Assembly: GCF_032121415.1 (NCBI RefSeq)
Contig: NZ_CP135079.1
Span: 5,456,001 to 5,520,000, forward strand
From: Streptomyces parvus
GTDB taxonomy: Bacteria; Actinomycetota; Actinomycetes; Streptomycetales; Streptomycetaceae
DNA length: 64,000 nucleotides
Reading direction: 5' to 3'
This document shows, one piece after another, positions 8,678-16,906 of this stretch (its first letter is position 1; the number at the start of each line of letters is the position of its first letter). The notes under the pieces are model-generated. The model had not been told where the DNA came from. It made no database searches and saw only the letters and a program-made list of their open reading frames with translations. The position numbers were made by a program, and so were the translations under genes.

Positions 8678-9283
8678 CTACAGCACCTCGTCCGCCTCCT
8701 CGTCGCCCTCATCCGGTGCTACGGCCAGCCCTGCCGCCTCCGCCAGGTCCGGGTCCAGCTCGTCCAAGTCCTGACCCGCGTGAGATTCCACCGCCTCCGT
8801 ATCGGGGCTCGGGCTGTCCTCCACGAGCATCGGGAGAACGTACGCCTGGGCCTGGCTCGCCAAGTGGAGGGGAAGGGGAAGGGACAGCGCTGCGGCGTAG
8901 TCCGGCGCTTGGCGCAGCTGGTGTACGGCGAGTGCCAGCGCCTCGGCGTCGTCGGGCGGTCCGGGCACGGGCGAGGCGGCGTCCTGATGGCAGCCCAGCA
9001 CCGCGATCTCCACCAGGGTCGGATTCCAGGCGTTGGTACCCGCCTGCGAGGTGAGGTTGCCGGCCGCGTTGACCCGGGTGGCGAGACGATCGAGGGAGGG
9101 CGAGACCGGGTGGGTTCCCGGGCGCTCGGTGGTGCTGTAGAAAACCCGTTCACGCGAGGGTGCCCCCTCTTGCTGAGGCGCGAGCTCTGCCCAGAAGCCG
9201 GCAGGCTGCCCGTGCGGATTGCCGGCCTCGGCCAGGCCCCACCATTGGGCGCTCTCGCGTCCTCCGCAGCCGCGTACACGCAC
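8678..9283 (-). pseudogene. C-terminal fragment of a pPIWI-RE (Argonaute-related) protein
   Basis: About 190 residues read like the RNase H-fold end of pPIWI-RE module proteins. Landmarks are a PAGFWAEL...RVFYSTTERP stretch, then TNAWNPTLVEIAVLG, then LAVHQLRQAPDYAAALSLPLPLHLASQAQAYVLP, ending in an acidic tail. The N-terminal three quarters (PAZ-like and MID parts) are absent. The reading frame loses similarity near 9270, where an oppositely oriented AlbA fragment begins. pPIWI-RE proteins normally sit with a helicase and a nuclease gene in defence loci. The call rests on motif recognition without a search. Confidence 0.6.
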
Positions 9284-9332
9284 GAGGCGGAGTTCGTCGT
9301 CGAGCCGTCCGGCCGGTGCGTGGCCGGTCTTG

Positions 9333-9704
9333 ATGGGCTTCCTGAACGGCGAAGGCGGAAACCTCTACATCGGCGTCGCCGACGACGGAGCCGTCCTCGG
9401 CATCGAGAACGACCTCACCACTCTGGAATCGCAGGCCAGCATCGACGGGTACGAGCTCTTCGTACGCCAACTCCTCGACAGCAGCCTGTCGACCCCGACA
9501 GCGACCACCGTCCGCGGACGCTTCCCCGAGATTTCCGGCAACGTCGTCTGCCAGATCAGCGTTGCCGCGGCAGGTAAGCCGGTGTTCGCCAAACCCACCA
9601 AGGGCGGCAACGGAGCCACCGACTTCTGGGTCCGAGTAGGCAATGCCACGAAGCAACTCCACGGGGACGACCTTCTGCGATACCAGGAGGAACACTGGGG
9701 ATGA
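9333..9704 (+). pseudogene. 5'-truncated AlbA_2/Schlafen-type DNA-binding domain protein
   Basis: From the ATG at 9333 it reads MGFLNGEGGNLYIGVADDG, then AVLGIENDL, then GNVVCQISVAAAGKPVF and FWVRVGNATKQL. These are the conserved strands of the AlbA_2 (Schlafen AlbA) domain. The expected N-terminal VEFKSS-type strand is missing. Just upstream the sequence is instead the antisense pPIWI-RE fragment, so a deletion junction lies around 9280-9330. The remnant could still be translated from 9333. Confidence 0.6.
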
Positions 9705-9794
9705 GCGTCGCCATGGACAGCCCCCCGGCCAAAGGGCAGTGATCTCGGTTCGGGGGTAAGGCGTTGCGGCGGGCAGCGTGAGGGCACCGGGGGT

Positions 9795-10160
9795 GTGGCG
9801 AGGGAAACGTGGGCGAAGAGTGCCTCCGGTGCTTCTACGCGCCCCCGTGTCCGTACAGGTTCGGCCGAAGACCTACTGGCCATGGCGAAGGAACCCCCGA
9901 TACCTATGGAGGTCAAGGGCTGCGGACCAGGGGGGGCGATGGTGCTTGTCGTGGCACTGCTGGTGATCGGCGGGGTTGCACTGGTGTCGCGTTGCGGGGG
10001 CCCGACGGCTTATCACCGGCCGTGTCGCCGTCGCCGTAAAGGACTGTTCGCGCGTTGCCGGGACCATTCCTTCACGTTCGTCGCGATCACCGATCTGGCG
10101 GGGCTCGCGCTGTTCGGGCTGGCCTTGGGTGTGTGGGCGCTCTTCGGGGCGGCCGGCTGA
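9795..10160 (+). CDS. Small membrane protein upstream of the Mrr-like nuclease
   Basis: Up to 121 residues with two hydrophobic stretches (MVLVVALLVIGGVALVS and ITDLAGLALFGLALGVWALF) separated by a basic Arg/Cys segment. Its stop codon overlaps the start of the nuclease gene (TGATG), which argues that it is real and coupled. The start is uncertain: GTG 9795, ATG 9882, ATG 9906 or ATG 9939; the last has a G-rich ribosome site. I do not recognise the family. A membrane partner or anchor for the next protein is a reasonable guess. Confidence 0.5.
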   Translation: MARETWAKSASGASTRPRVRTGSAEDLLAMAKEPPIPMEVKGCGPGGAMVLVVALLVIGGVALVSRCGGPTAYHRPCRRRRKGLFARCRDHSFTFVAITDLAGLALFGLALGVWALFGAAG

Positions 10161-10822
10161 TGCCGCGTCGGCGAAGCCAGGGAGGGTGGTCGGCGGTGCC
10201 CTGGTGGGCCTGGGGCGTGGCAGCCCTCGCCGCAGTGAGTGGTCTGTGGCGTGCCGTCGTGGTCTGGCCCGTGTGGACGGGAACGCTGCTCGCGGTCGGG
10301 GTGGCGGGGATGGCACTGAAGCCGGGCCGGTCGGCGGTACGGCGATGGCTCGGACGCTCGACGCTTCCCGGAGCCTCCCTGCGCTACTCGCTGGCACATC
10401 TGGACGCACTGGACCCCCGTGCGTTCGAACTGGCGGTCTGCTCCTTGCTGCGCCGCGACGGACTGAGCGCGGAACACGTGGGCAGAGCGGGGGACAAGGG
10501 CGCCGACGTGCTCGTCGTCGACCGTTCACGAAGGCGGGTCGTGGTGCAGTGCAAGCGACTGCGCCCGGACCGGCGGGTCGGTGATCAGGACGTGCAGCGG
10601 ATCAACGGTACCTACCGGCATGATCATGGCGCTCAGTTCGCCGTGATCGTGACCACCGGCGGCTTCACGGCAGCGGCCAGAGCGAGCGGCCCACGCTACG
10701 GAATCCATCTCGTGGACCGGAACGCCCTGGAGAGGTGGGCGGATCGGGGCGAGCCGCTCTATCGAATACTTCGCGTGCTCGATCCGGGTGATCCGCGCGG
10801 CCGGTGGCTGTCCAGATCTTGA
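10160..10822 (+). CDS. Membrane-anchored Mrr-like restriction endonuclease-fold protein
   Basis: 220 residues. Two N-terminal membrane segments (about residues 14-30 and 33-52) precede a Mrr_cat / DUF2034-type PD-(D/E)XK nuclease domain. Visible catalytic residues are E90 (AFEL), D116 (GADVLVV) and Q130-x-K132 (VVQCKR). They are followed by the family landmarks AVIVTTGGFT and IHLVDRNALERW. The start at 10160 overlaps the upstream stop. Mrr-family enzymes cleave modified or foreign DNA; membrane-tethered versions recur in conflict systems. It probably acts with the helicase encoded two genes downstream. Confidence 0.8.
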   Translation: MPRRRSQGGWSAVPWWAWGVAALAAVSGLWRAVVVWPVWTGTLLAVGVAGMALKPGRSAVRRWLGRSTLPGASLRYSLAHLDALDPRAFELAVCSLLRRDGLSAEHVGRAGDKGADVLVVDRSRRRVVVQCKRLRPDRRVGDQDVQRINGTYRHDHGAQFAVIVTTGGFTAAARASGPRYGIHLVDRNALERWADRGEPLYRILRVLDPGDPRGRWLSRS

Positions 10823-10924
10823 CAAGCGGGGATCTCGTGCGGGGCGATCGTAGATCATTGCGATAGACCGGCTCGATCGACAAGCGGGCCTGAAAGAAAA
10901 GCAGTTGACGTAGTGAGGGGAAAC

Positions 10925-11344
10925 ATGTCCGACGAGGTCGAGTCCGCGCGCATCCAGGTATTCGGTGCCGATCCACGCCACGCGGAGCTGGAAGCCCGGG
11001 AACTGCGCGACGTTCTGCACGAGCTGGACGGCGCCCAGGTGCGGTTCGCCGCGGCGGAGACGTCTGATGGTGCCGAGGGAGCGAAAGGGACGGAACTCCT
11101 GACCCCGGAGGTCGTGCTCGTCCTCACCACGGGCAGTTTCGGGGTGGCCGGCGCCGCCATCAAGGCATGGGCGAGCGTCCGCAGGAGCCGGAAGGTGCGC
11201 ATCGAGCATCCTGACGGCACGGTCACGGAGTTCCAGGGTGGAGTCTCCGGGCGGGAGGTTCGGGCGCTGCGCGACGGCCGGGGAGACGGGCAGGACACAG
11301 GCCGGGGAGACGGGCCGAGCACGGGCCAGGGATCCAGCCGATGA
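10925..11344 (+). CDS. Effector-associated constant component EACC1 protein
   Basis: About 139 residues with an EACC1 layout: a short strand-rich N-terminus with ELRDVLHELDGAQVRF; a hydrophobic helix-turn region (VVLVLTTGSFGVAGAAIKAWASVRR in pieces); then KVRIEHPDGTVTEFQGG; and a Gly/Asp-rich tail. EACC1 is a small component recurrently encoded beside caspase, trypsin and other effector genes in bacterial conflict systems. The next gene here is a caspase fusion and overlaps it by 4 nt. GAGGGG lies 5-6 nt before the ATG at 10925. Confidence 0.8.
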   Translation: MSDEVESARIQVFGADPRHAELEARELRDVLHELDGAQVRFAAAETSDGAEGAKGTELLTPEVVLVLTTGSFGVAGAAIKAWASVRRSRKVRIEHPDGTVTEFQGGVSGREVRALRDGRGDGQDTGRGDGPSTGQGSSR

Positions 11345-14300
11345 GCCGCAAGCACGCGCTACTCGTGGGGACCGCGATCTACGGGGACGCGAGCTTTCCC
11401 GCGCTTCCCTCGGTGCGTGCGGACGTGCACTACCTGAGTCAGGTCCTGGAGATGCCCGCGGTGGGCGGGTACGAGGAGTGCGTCCGGGTCGAGGACTCGT
11501 CGAAGTCGGCCATCAAGCAGGCCATCGAGCAATTCCTCAGGGCTCGTGAACCCGACGAACTGGTCGTGCTCTACCTCAGCGGCCACGGCAAGTACGACCA
11601 GGACGGCGGCCAGCTCTACTACGTCACCACGGACACCGAGGGCGGCCGCGTTCAGGAGACCGCCCTCGAAGCCTCCTACGTGACTGATCAGTTGGAGAAA
11701 TGCGCCGCCCGGCGCAAGGTGCTTCTGCTCGACTGCTGCTTCAGCGGCAGCGCGGTGCAGGGCTTTCGCAGCAAGGGTGCCTCGCACTCGGCGACCGCAC
11801 CGCTGGTGGAGGCAGGCGGCGTCCACGTCATCACCGCGTCCCAGCACTGGGAGCCGGCGTTCACCACCGAAGCGGACCAGCCGTCCCAGTTCACCCGGGC
11901 GATCGTCGAAGGTCTGCACTCGGGCCAGGCGGACCTGGACGGCGACGGCCAGGTCTCGGCGAACGACCTTTTCCGGCACATCAGCCGCGACCTGCAGAAA
12001 TCGCCCGACGCGCGCCGGCAGACGCCAACCCAGTCCAGCCTGCATGTCACCGGCGACATCTATCTTGCTCGTGCCTCCACCGGACGCCAGATTCCCGCGC
12101 TCAAGCCTCTGCCCGCCGGTCACTGCGCCGTCGTCGACGACTCGGGGGAAGCAGCCCCGGCCCCGGTCAAGTCCATCGAAGCGGCCCACGACGATTCCGC
12201 GTTCACCGATGCGGACTGGAACCACCTGCTGACGTACTACCAAAACTGTTTGGAAGCCGAGAGCTCCACCGACCACCTGCTTCCCCTCGTGGGCAGCGAA
12301 CCTCCGCGTGCGGTCTGGGCGGCGAAGGAGGAAGTCCTGCTCTCCGGCGCGGAGACCTCTGTACAGGCGCCGGAGGGCGTCGCGGATCTGGCAGAACGAG
12401 CAGGCAAGGATGGTGCCGACCTCTGGTACGGATATCCCGTCGCCGTTCTCTACGACGGCAAGCGGCAGGTGTGCGCACCGCTCGCCATGCGGCAGGTCGA
12501 AGTCGAACGCGATTCCCAGGGGCGCAACGTGGTGACCCCCATCGGGCCGATCGCGCTGCATCCCAAACTCGTCCTCGAACGGTTGGGCAAGGACGAGGGC
12601 AACGAGTTGCTGGCCGCCTATCAGCCCAACTGGCGACCGGGGTTCCGAGAGGACATGGTCCGCGATCTGCGCAGCCTTCTGCAGGAGCTGGGGCTGTCCG
12701 ACACGGAGCACCTCGATCCGGGATCGCTCGGTGACGGCAGTTCTCTGCGGGCCGCGCACGAAGGGGCCCGCAACGTAGCGATCGTCTTCGCCACGCGATC
12801 GGACTCCGCCGCCACCGCGCAACTGATGAAGGACTACCAGACGCTGCGCAAGAGCGTCGGTCAGTTCTCCGGCACTGCACTGGGAGCGTTCTCAGGACCC
12901 GAAGACGCGGGGGCTGACAAGAGCGCTGAGCAGGCGGTGCAGATCGTCGCTCCACTCGAAATCAACGAGGGGCAAGAAGCCGTCATTCGGGCCGCCATGG
13001 TCCGCAGGCTCACCGTCGCCACCGGCCCGCCGGGTACCGGCAAGAGCCAGCTCATCGTCAACGCTGTCGCCACGGCCAGGGCAGCCGGTCAGACAGTGCT
13101 CGTGGCGTCGACCAACAACAAGGCGGTCGACGAGGTCTGGGAACGGTGTGAGGAGTTGGCGCCCGGACTTCTCGTCCGGACAGGAAACCAGCTGGCCGTC
13201 GACCAGGAATTGCGGACGTTGGAGCAGTTGGCGCACAGTACCAAGCCCGATCAGACGTCCCAGACGTACCGCGGTGAACTTCGCAACCACCTCCGGTCGC
13301 AGGGTGCGCTGCGACGCCGATTCGGCGACGTCACGAGCAAGGAGAGCCGGCTCGCCGGACTCGGTCGGCTGCGCTTCGACTATGCCGGACAGCACCACGC
13401 CACTCCTGAGGAGTTCGCTGCGGCCCTGGGGGACGATGCCGACCTCGGTCGATGGCTGCGTCGGGCCCGTATGGCGGTCCGCCTCGGATTCCTCGGACGT
13501 TGGTTGCGGAACAGATGTCTCCGAGATCTGTCCCCCTTGTCGGTGCCTATGTCAGGACGTCAGGACTTCGTCGACCTGCTGTCCTTCGTGGAGGCCGAGT
13601 CCGCCTGGCGACAGATGAGTGGCGAAGAGGACACGGCGGTCGACGACGCTGAACTCCTAGCAACGCTGCGTGATGGTGATCGTCGGGTCCGTGACTCGGC
13701 AGCAGCAGTGCTCCGCGCTTCAGTCGCCGAGCAGGCACTGACCGCCCGTGCGGGTATCCACGAGCGTGTTGAAGCAGTCAAGTCACGGTCGCCCCGGGAG
13801 TGGTCGACCTTGGACCGGATCCTGCCGCAGGTGTCCGGTTGGGCTGTCACCGCGCGGTCCCCCCGGAGATTCCGGGACCGCGCCGGCCTCTTCGACCTGG
13901 TCATCGTCGACGAGGCGAGTCAGTGCTCGACGCCGGACGTACTGCCCCTGCTGTTCCGCGCGCGCCGAGCCTTGGTTATCGGCGACCCCATGCAGCTGCA
14001 GCACATCACCACCCTTCAACCCCGACAGGAAGCCGAGGCGCACCGGGGGGCCGGGTTGCGCGCTAGCTGGCTCGATGAGCACCGGCTCGAACACCGCCGA
14101 TACTCCTCGTTCCATGCGGCCGCTCATGCGGCTGGGGAAACCCTGCTTCTGGACGAACATTTCCGTTGTCACCCGGACATCGTCGAGATCTCGAACCAGC
14201 GTTGCTACGGAGGTCGGCTGACCGTCCTCACCGACCCCCGGTCCCTGCGGCGGCTCGCAGGTGTCGACGCGGTCCAGTGGCTCGATGTCACGGGAACAGC

Positions 14301-15042
14301 GCGCAGGGGCGCGAGCGGTTCGTGGCTGAATCACGAAGAGGCCGAACGCGCTCATATTTCGGTTGAACGCTTGCTCAAACGACTGCCCGAGGGCTCGACG
14401 GTAGGAGTGGTCACGCCTTTCCGAGCCCAGAAGGACTTGATCGCAGAGCGCTGGAGGCACGAGCCGCGTGTTCGGGTCGGCACGGTTCACACCTTCCAGG
14501 GAGGACAACAGGACGTGATCCTGCTGTCGCTCGTGGCGGGGGCGAAAATGCGACCCAGCGCAGTGAACTGGCTGAGCCGTGAGATCAATCTGTGGAACGT
14601 CGCCATCACCCGTGCCCGTTCACACCTCATCGTGTTCGGCGACCGTGACTTCTGGTCGGTCCGCGACGGCATGCCGCGCGCGCTACTGGACGCGGCCGAG
14701 GCCAAGGCAGGGCAGTCCTCCATCCAGATGGGTTCAGATTCCCAGGACGAGCTGGTCGGCGATCAGCTCCAGCTCCTGCTGGCGGAGGACATTCCCGGTG
14801 TGCAACTGGACCGGAACGACACTGCCGACGGCCATCCCTATGACTTCGGCGTCCGCCGAAGCGCCGGCGGGGCCGTTCACGTCAAGCTGGACCATGGCGC
14901 TTCGTCCGGCACGGAGAGCGCGCGGCATCTGAGGCTGGCGCTTCGGCACGCGGCGCTGCTGCCCAACGGCGTGAGGCTTCCCGCGTGGCACGTGTGGGCG
15001 AGGCGAACCGGCCGGGTGACGGACCGGCTCGGTCGCCCATGA
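11341..15042 (+). CDS. Caspase (peptidase C14) - SF1 UPF1-like helicase fusion
   Basis: 1233 residues. The N-terminal 240 are a caspase/metacaspase fold with His82 in LYLSGHGK and Cys133 in LLLDCCFSG, preceded by the typical ALLVGTAIYG strand. A linker domain (about 280-510) contains YGYPVAVLYDGKRQ. The helicase has Walker A GPPGTGKS near residue 563, DEAD-like VIVDEASQ near 855, motif III IGDPMQLQH near 881, EHFRCHP, TVHTFQGGQQD near 1050 and NVAITRARS near 1087. A C-terminal domain of about 90 residues may be nuclease-like (PYDFGVRR ... HVKLDHG), but I am not sure. It is probably a DNA- or RNA-sensing ATPase controlling a protease. Confidence 0.9.
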   Translation: MSRKHALLVGTAIYGDASFPALPSVRADVHYLSQVLEMPAVGGYEECVRVEDSSKSAIKQAIEQFLRAREPDELVVLYLSGHGKYDQDGGQLYYVTTDTEGGRVQETALEASYVTDQLEKCAARRKVLLLDCCFSGSAVQGFRSKGASHSATAPLVEAGGVHVITASQHWEPAFTTEADQPSQFTRAIVEGLHSGQADLDGDGQVSANDLFRHISRDLQKSPDARRQTPTQSSLHVTGDIYLARASTGRQIPALKPLPAGHCAVVDDSGEAAPAPVKSIEAAHDDSAFTDADWNHLLTYYQNCLEAESSTDHLLPLVGSEPPRAVWAAKEEVLLSGAETSVQAPEGVADLAERAGKDGADLWYGYPVAVLYDGKRQVCAPLAMRQVEVERDSQGRNVVTPIGPIALHPKLVLERLGKDEGNELLAAYQPNWRPGFREDMVRDLRSLLQELGLSDTEHLDPGSLGDGSSLRAAHEGARNVAIVFATRSDSAATAQLMKDYQTLRKSVGQFSGTALGAFSGPEDAGADKSAEQAVQIVAPLEINEGQEAVIRAAMVRRLTVATGPPGTGKSQLIVNAVATARAAGQTVLVASTNNKAVDEVWERCEELAPGLLVRTGNQLAVDQELRTLEQLAHSTKPDQTSQTYRGELRNHLRSQGALRRRFGDVTSKESRLAGLGRLRFDYAGQHHATPEEFAAALGDDADLGRWLRRARMAVRLGFLGRWLRNRCLRDLSPLSVPMSGRQDFVDLLSFVEAESAWRQMSGEEDTAVDDAELLATLRDGDRRVRDSAAAVLRASVAEQALTARAGIHERVEAVKSRSPREWSTLDRILPQVSGWAVTARSPRRFRDRAGLFDLVIVDEASQCSTPDVLPLLFRARRALVIGDPMQLQHITTLQPRQEAEAHRGAGLRASWLDEHRLEHRRYSSFHAAAHAAGETLLLDEHFRCHPDIVEISNQRCYGGRLTVLTDPRSLRRLAGVDAVQWLDVTGTARRGASGSWLNHEEAERAHISVERLLKRLPEGSTVGVVTPFRAQKDLIAERWRHEPRVRVGTVHTFQGGQQDVILLSLVAGAKMRPSAVNWLSREINLWNVAITRARSHLIVFGDRDFWSVRDGMPRALLDAAEAKAGQSSIQMGSDSQDELVGDQLQLLLAEDIPGVQLDRNDTADGHPYDFGVRRSAGGAVHVKLDHGASSGTESARHLRLALRHAALLPNGVRLPAWHVWARRTGRVTDRLGRP

Positions 15043-15224
15043 CCACCGTGCGATGCCGCCGGAGAGTTCTGCGAACAGCGGTGTGCTTCAAGATCCGCGT
15101 CATACACTGTGGTTGGGGGATTTCGATGACGTGACCTGCATGTGTTGTCGACCGCAATCGGCGAGTCAACGCGCCGTACGGGTCTCTCCACCCATTGTTC
15201 ATCGCAGTCCGCCAGGAGCCCAAC

Positions 15225-16061
15225 GTGCCGTACACGGCAGAGATCAGCCGCAGCAATCCCACGAGCATCATCTTCCTTGTTGATCAGTCGACCTCCATGA
15301 GTGACCCCATCGGCGGTGAAGTGCCGCAGCAGAAGGCCGATGTCGTCGCCGACGCCATCAATCGGCTCCTGACCGAACTCTCCATCAAATGCGCCAAGGA
15401 GGAGGGCGTGCGCGACTACTTCCACGTAGCGGTCATCGGCTACGGCGCGAGCGTCGGATCCGCGTTCGCCGGGGCGCTGGCGGGCCGGGACATCGTCCCT
15501 CTCAGCGAGGTCGCTGACAATCCGGCCCGGGTTGACGAGCGGAGCAAGAAGGTGTCCGACGGTGCCGGCGGTCTGGTGGAGACCGCCGTGAGTTTCCCGC
15601 TGTGGATGGATCCGTTGGCCCATGGCGGAACCCCGATGAATCGTGCTCTTCAGTACGCCGAGAGCCTCGTCGCGGGATGGACCGAGCGCTACCCGGCCAG
15701 CTTCCCGCCCATCGTCATCAACCTGACGGACGGCGAGTCCACCGACGGTGACCCCACTGCGGCTGCGGAGGCCATCACCTCACACGCCACCGCTGACGGA
15801 GCGGCGCTGTTGTTCAACCTGCACGTCTCGGCCTCAGGCGGCACGCCCACCGCCTTCCCCGACACGGCCGACGGCCTCCCCGACAGCTATGCCCGGACAC
15901 TGTTCGCGATGTCGAGCCCCTTGCCCAGCCACATGCGTTCGTACGCTGCCTCGCAGGGTCAGCGTGTCAGCGAGACCACCCGAGGTTTCGTCTACAACGC
16001 GGACATCACCACGGTCGTACAGTTCCTCGACATCGGCACCCGGGCCACTGAACTGCGGTGA
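15225..16061 (+). CDS. vWA-domain protein (TerY-like)
   Basis: 278 residues from GTG 15225, which has CAGGAG six bases upstream; the ATG 30 bases earlier lacks one. It is a von Willebrand A fold with a complete MIDAS: DxSxS at residues 20-24 (DQSTS), the Thr in HGGTPMNRAL and the Asp in NLTDGES. TerY-type vWA proteins form the adaptor of TerY-P triads with a PP2C phosphatase and a kinase. Both follow here with overlapping start/stop codons (GTGA, then ATGA). Confidence 0.88.
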   Translation: MPYTAEISRSNPTSIIFLVDQSTSMSDPIGGEVPQQKADVVADAINRLLTELSIKCAKEEGVRDYFHVAVIGYGASVGSAFAGALAGRDIVPLSEVADNPARVDERSKKVSDGAGGLVETAVSFPLWMDPLAHGGTPMNRALQYAESLVAGWTERYPASFPPIVINLTDGESTDGDPTAAAEAITSHATADGAALLFNLHVSASGGTPTAFPDTADGLPDSYARTLFAMSSPLPSHMRSYAASQGQRVSETTRGFVYNADITTVVQFLDIGTRATELR

Positions 16062-16906
16062 CGACTCCCACCTCATGCGTGTACGTCACGCACCTCGTGG
16101 CTCCCAAGCACGGCAGTACGGAGGCGGAATGCGAAGACGCCGTCACCGTGCTGCCTGGTCACCCCCACGACTACATGCTCCGGGAGCCGCTCACCGCGGG
16201 CGTCTGCGACGGGGCTACGGAGAGCGCACTGGCCAAGGACTGGGCCCGTCTGCTTTCCCGTTCCGCGGCCGAACAGGCGATGGCATCGCCGGACCTGTTG
16301 GCAGGCGGTACCGGCTTTGAGGAGTTCGCATCGGAGGCAGTGTCACAGTGGGAACCCTGGCTCGGGCAGTACACGCAGGCGCGTCATGAGGAAGGCCGCC
16401 CATTGAAGTGGTACGAGCACACCAAGGTCGCAGAAGGTGCCTACTCGACCCTGCTCGCTGTGCGCATCGACCCGGACGCCGACTCCCACTCCAAGTCGAC
16501 TGAACCAAGCTGGCGATGGCGTGCTGCCGCACTCGGGGACAGCTGTCTGTTCCATCTGCGCGACGACCAGCTGGCCCAGTCGTTTCCGGTGGAGTCCGTC
16601 GAGGAGTTCGGTACGACCCCCGACCTTTTCGGTAGTCGTAACCACGATGTGGCATTGCTGGCCCGTCGCTCGCGCTTCACCGAGGGCCGGTGCGGTACCG
16701 GCGACCGGCTGTTGCTGATGACGGACGCACTGGCTGCTTGGCTCATGTCCGCCCAGGACCAGGAGGACGCTGTAAAGCAGTTGCTGGAGTTCGCGGGCCC
16801 CGAGGATCTGGGCGGGTTCAACAACTGGCTGAACGGACTGCGGGATCGTGGGCAACTGCGCAACGACGACGTGGCACTCGTACGAATCGACTTCGAGGGG
16901 CGATGA
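16058..16906 (+). CDS. PP2C-family serine/threonine phosphatase
   Basis: 282 residues. The PP2C metal-site motifs are present: ECEDAVTVL, AGVCDGATES, AALGDSCLFHL, LLLMTDALAAW and the terminal NDDVALVRI. It starts with GTG overlapping the vWA stop, so it is translationally coupled. It would reverse phosphorylation by the downstream kinase, completing a vWA-phosphatase-kinase triad. Confidence 0.9.
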   Translation: MTTPTSCVYVTHLVAPKHGSTEAECEDAVTVLPGHPHDYMLREPLTAGVCDGATESALAKDWARLLSRSAAEQAMASPDLLAGGTGFEEFASEAVSQWEPWLGQYTQARHEEGRPLKWYEHTKVAEGAYSTLLAVRIDPDADSHSKSTEPSWRWRAAALGDSCLFHLRDDQLAQSFPVESVEEFGTTPDLFGSRNHDVALLARRSRFTEGRCGTGDRLLLMTDALAAWLMSAQDQEDAVKQLLEFAGPEDLGGFNNWLNGLRDRGQLRNDDVALVRIDFEGR

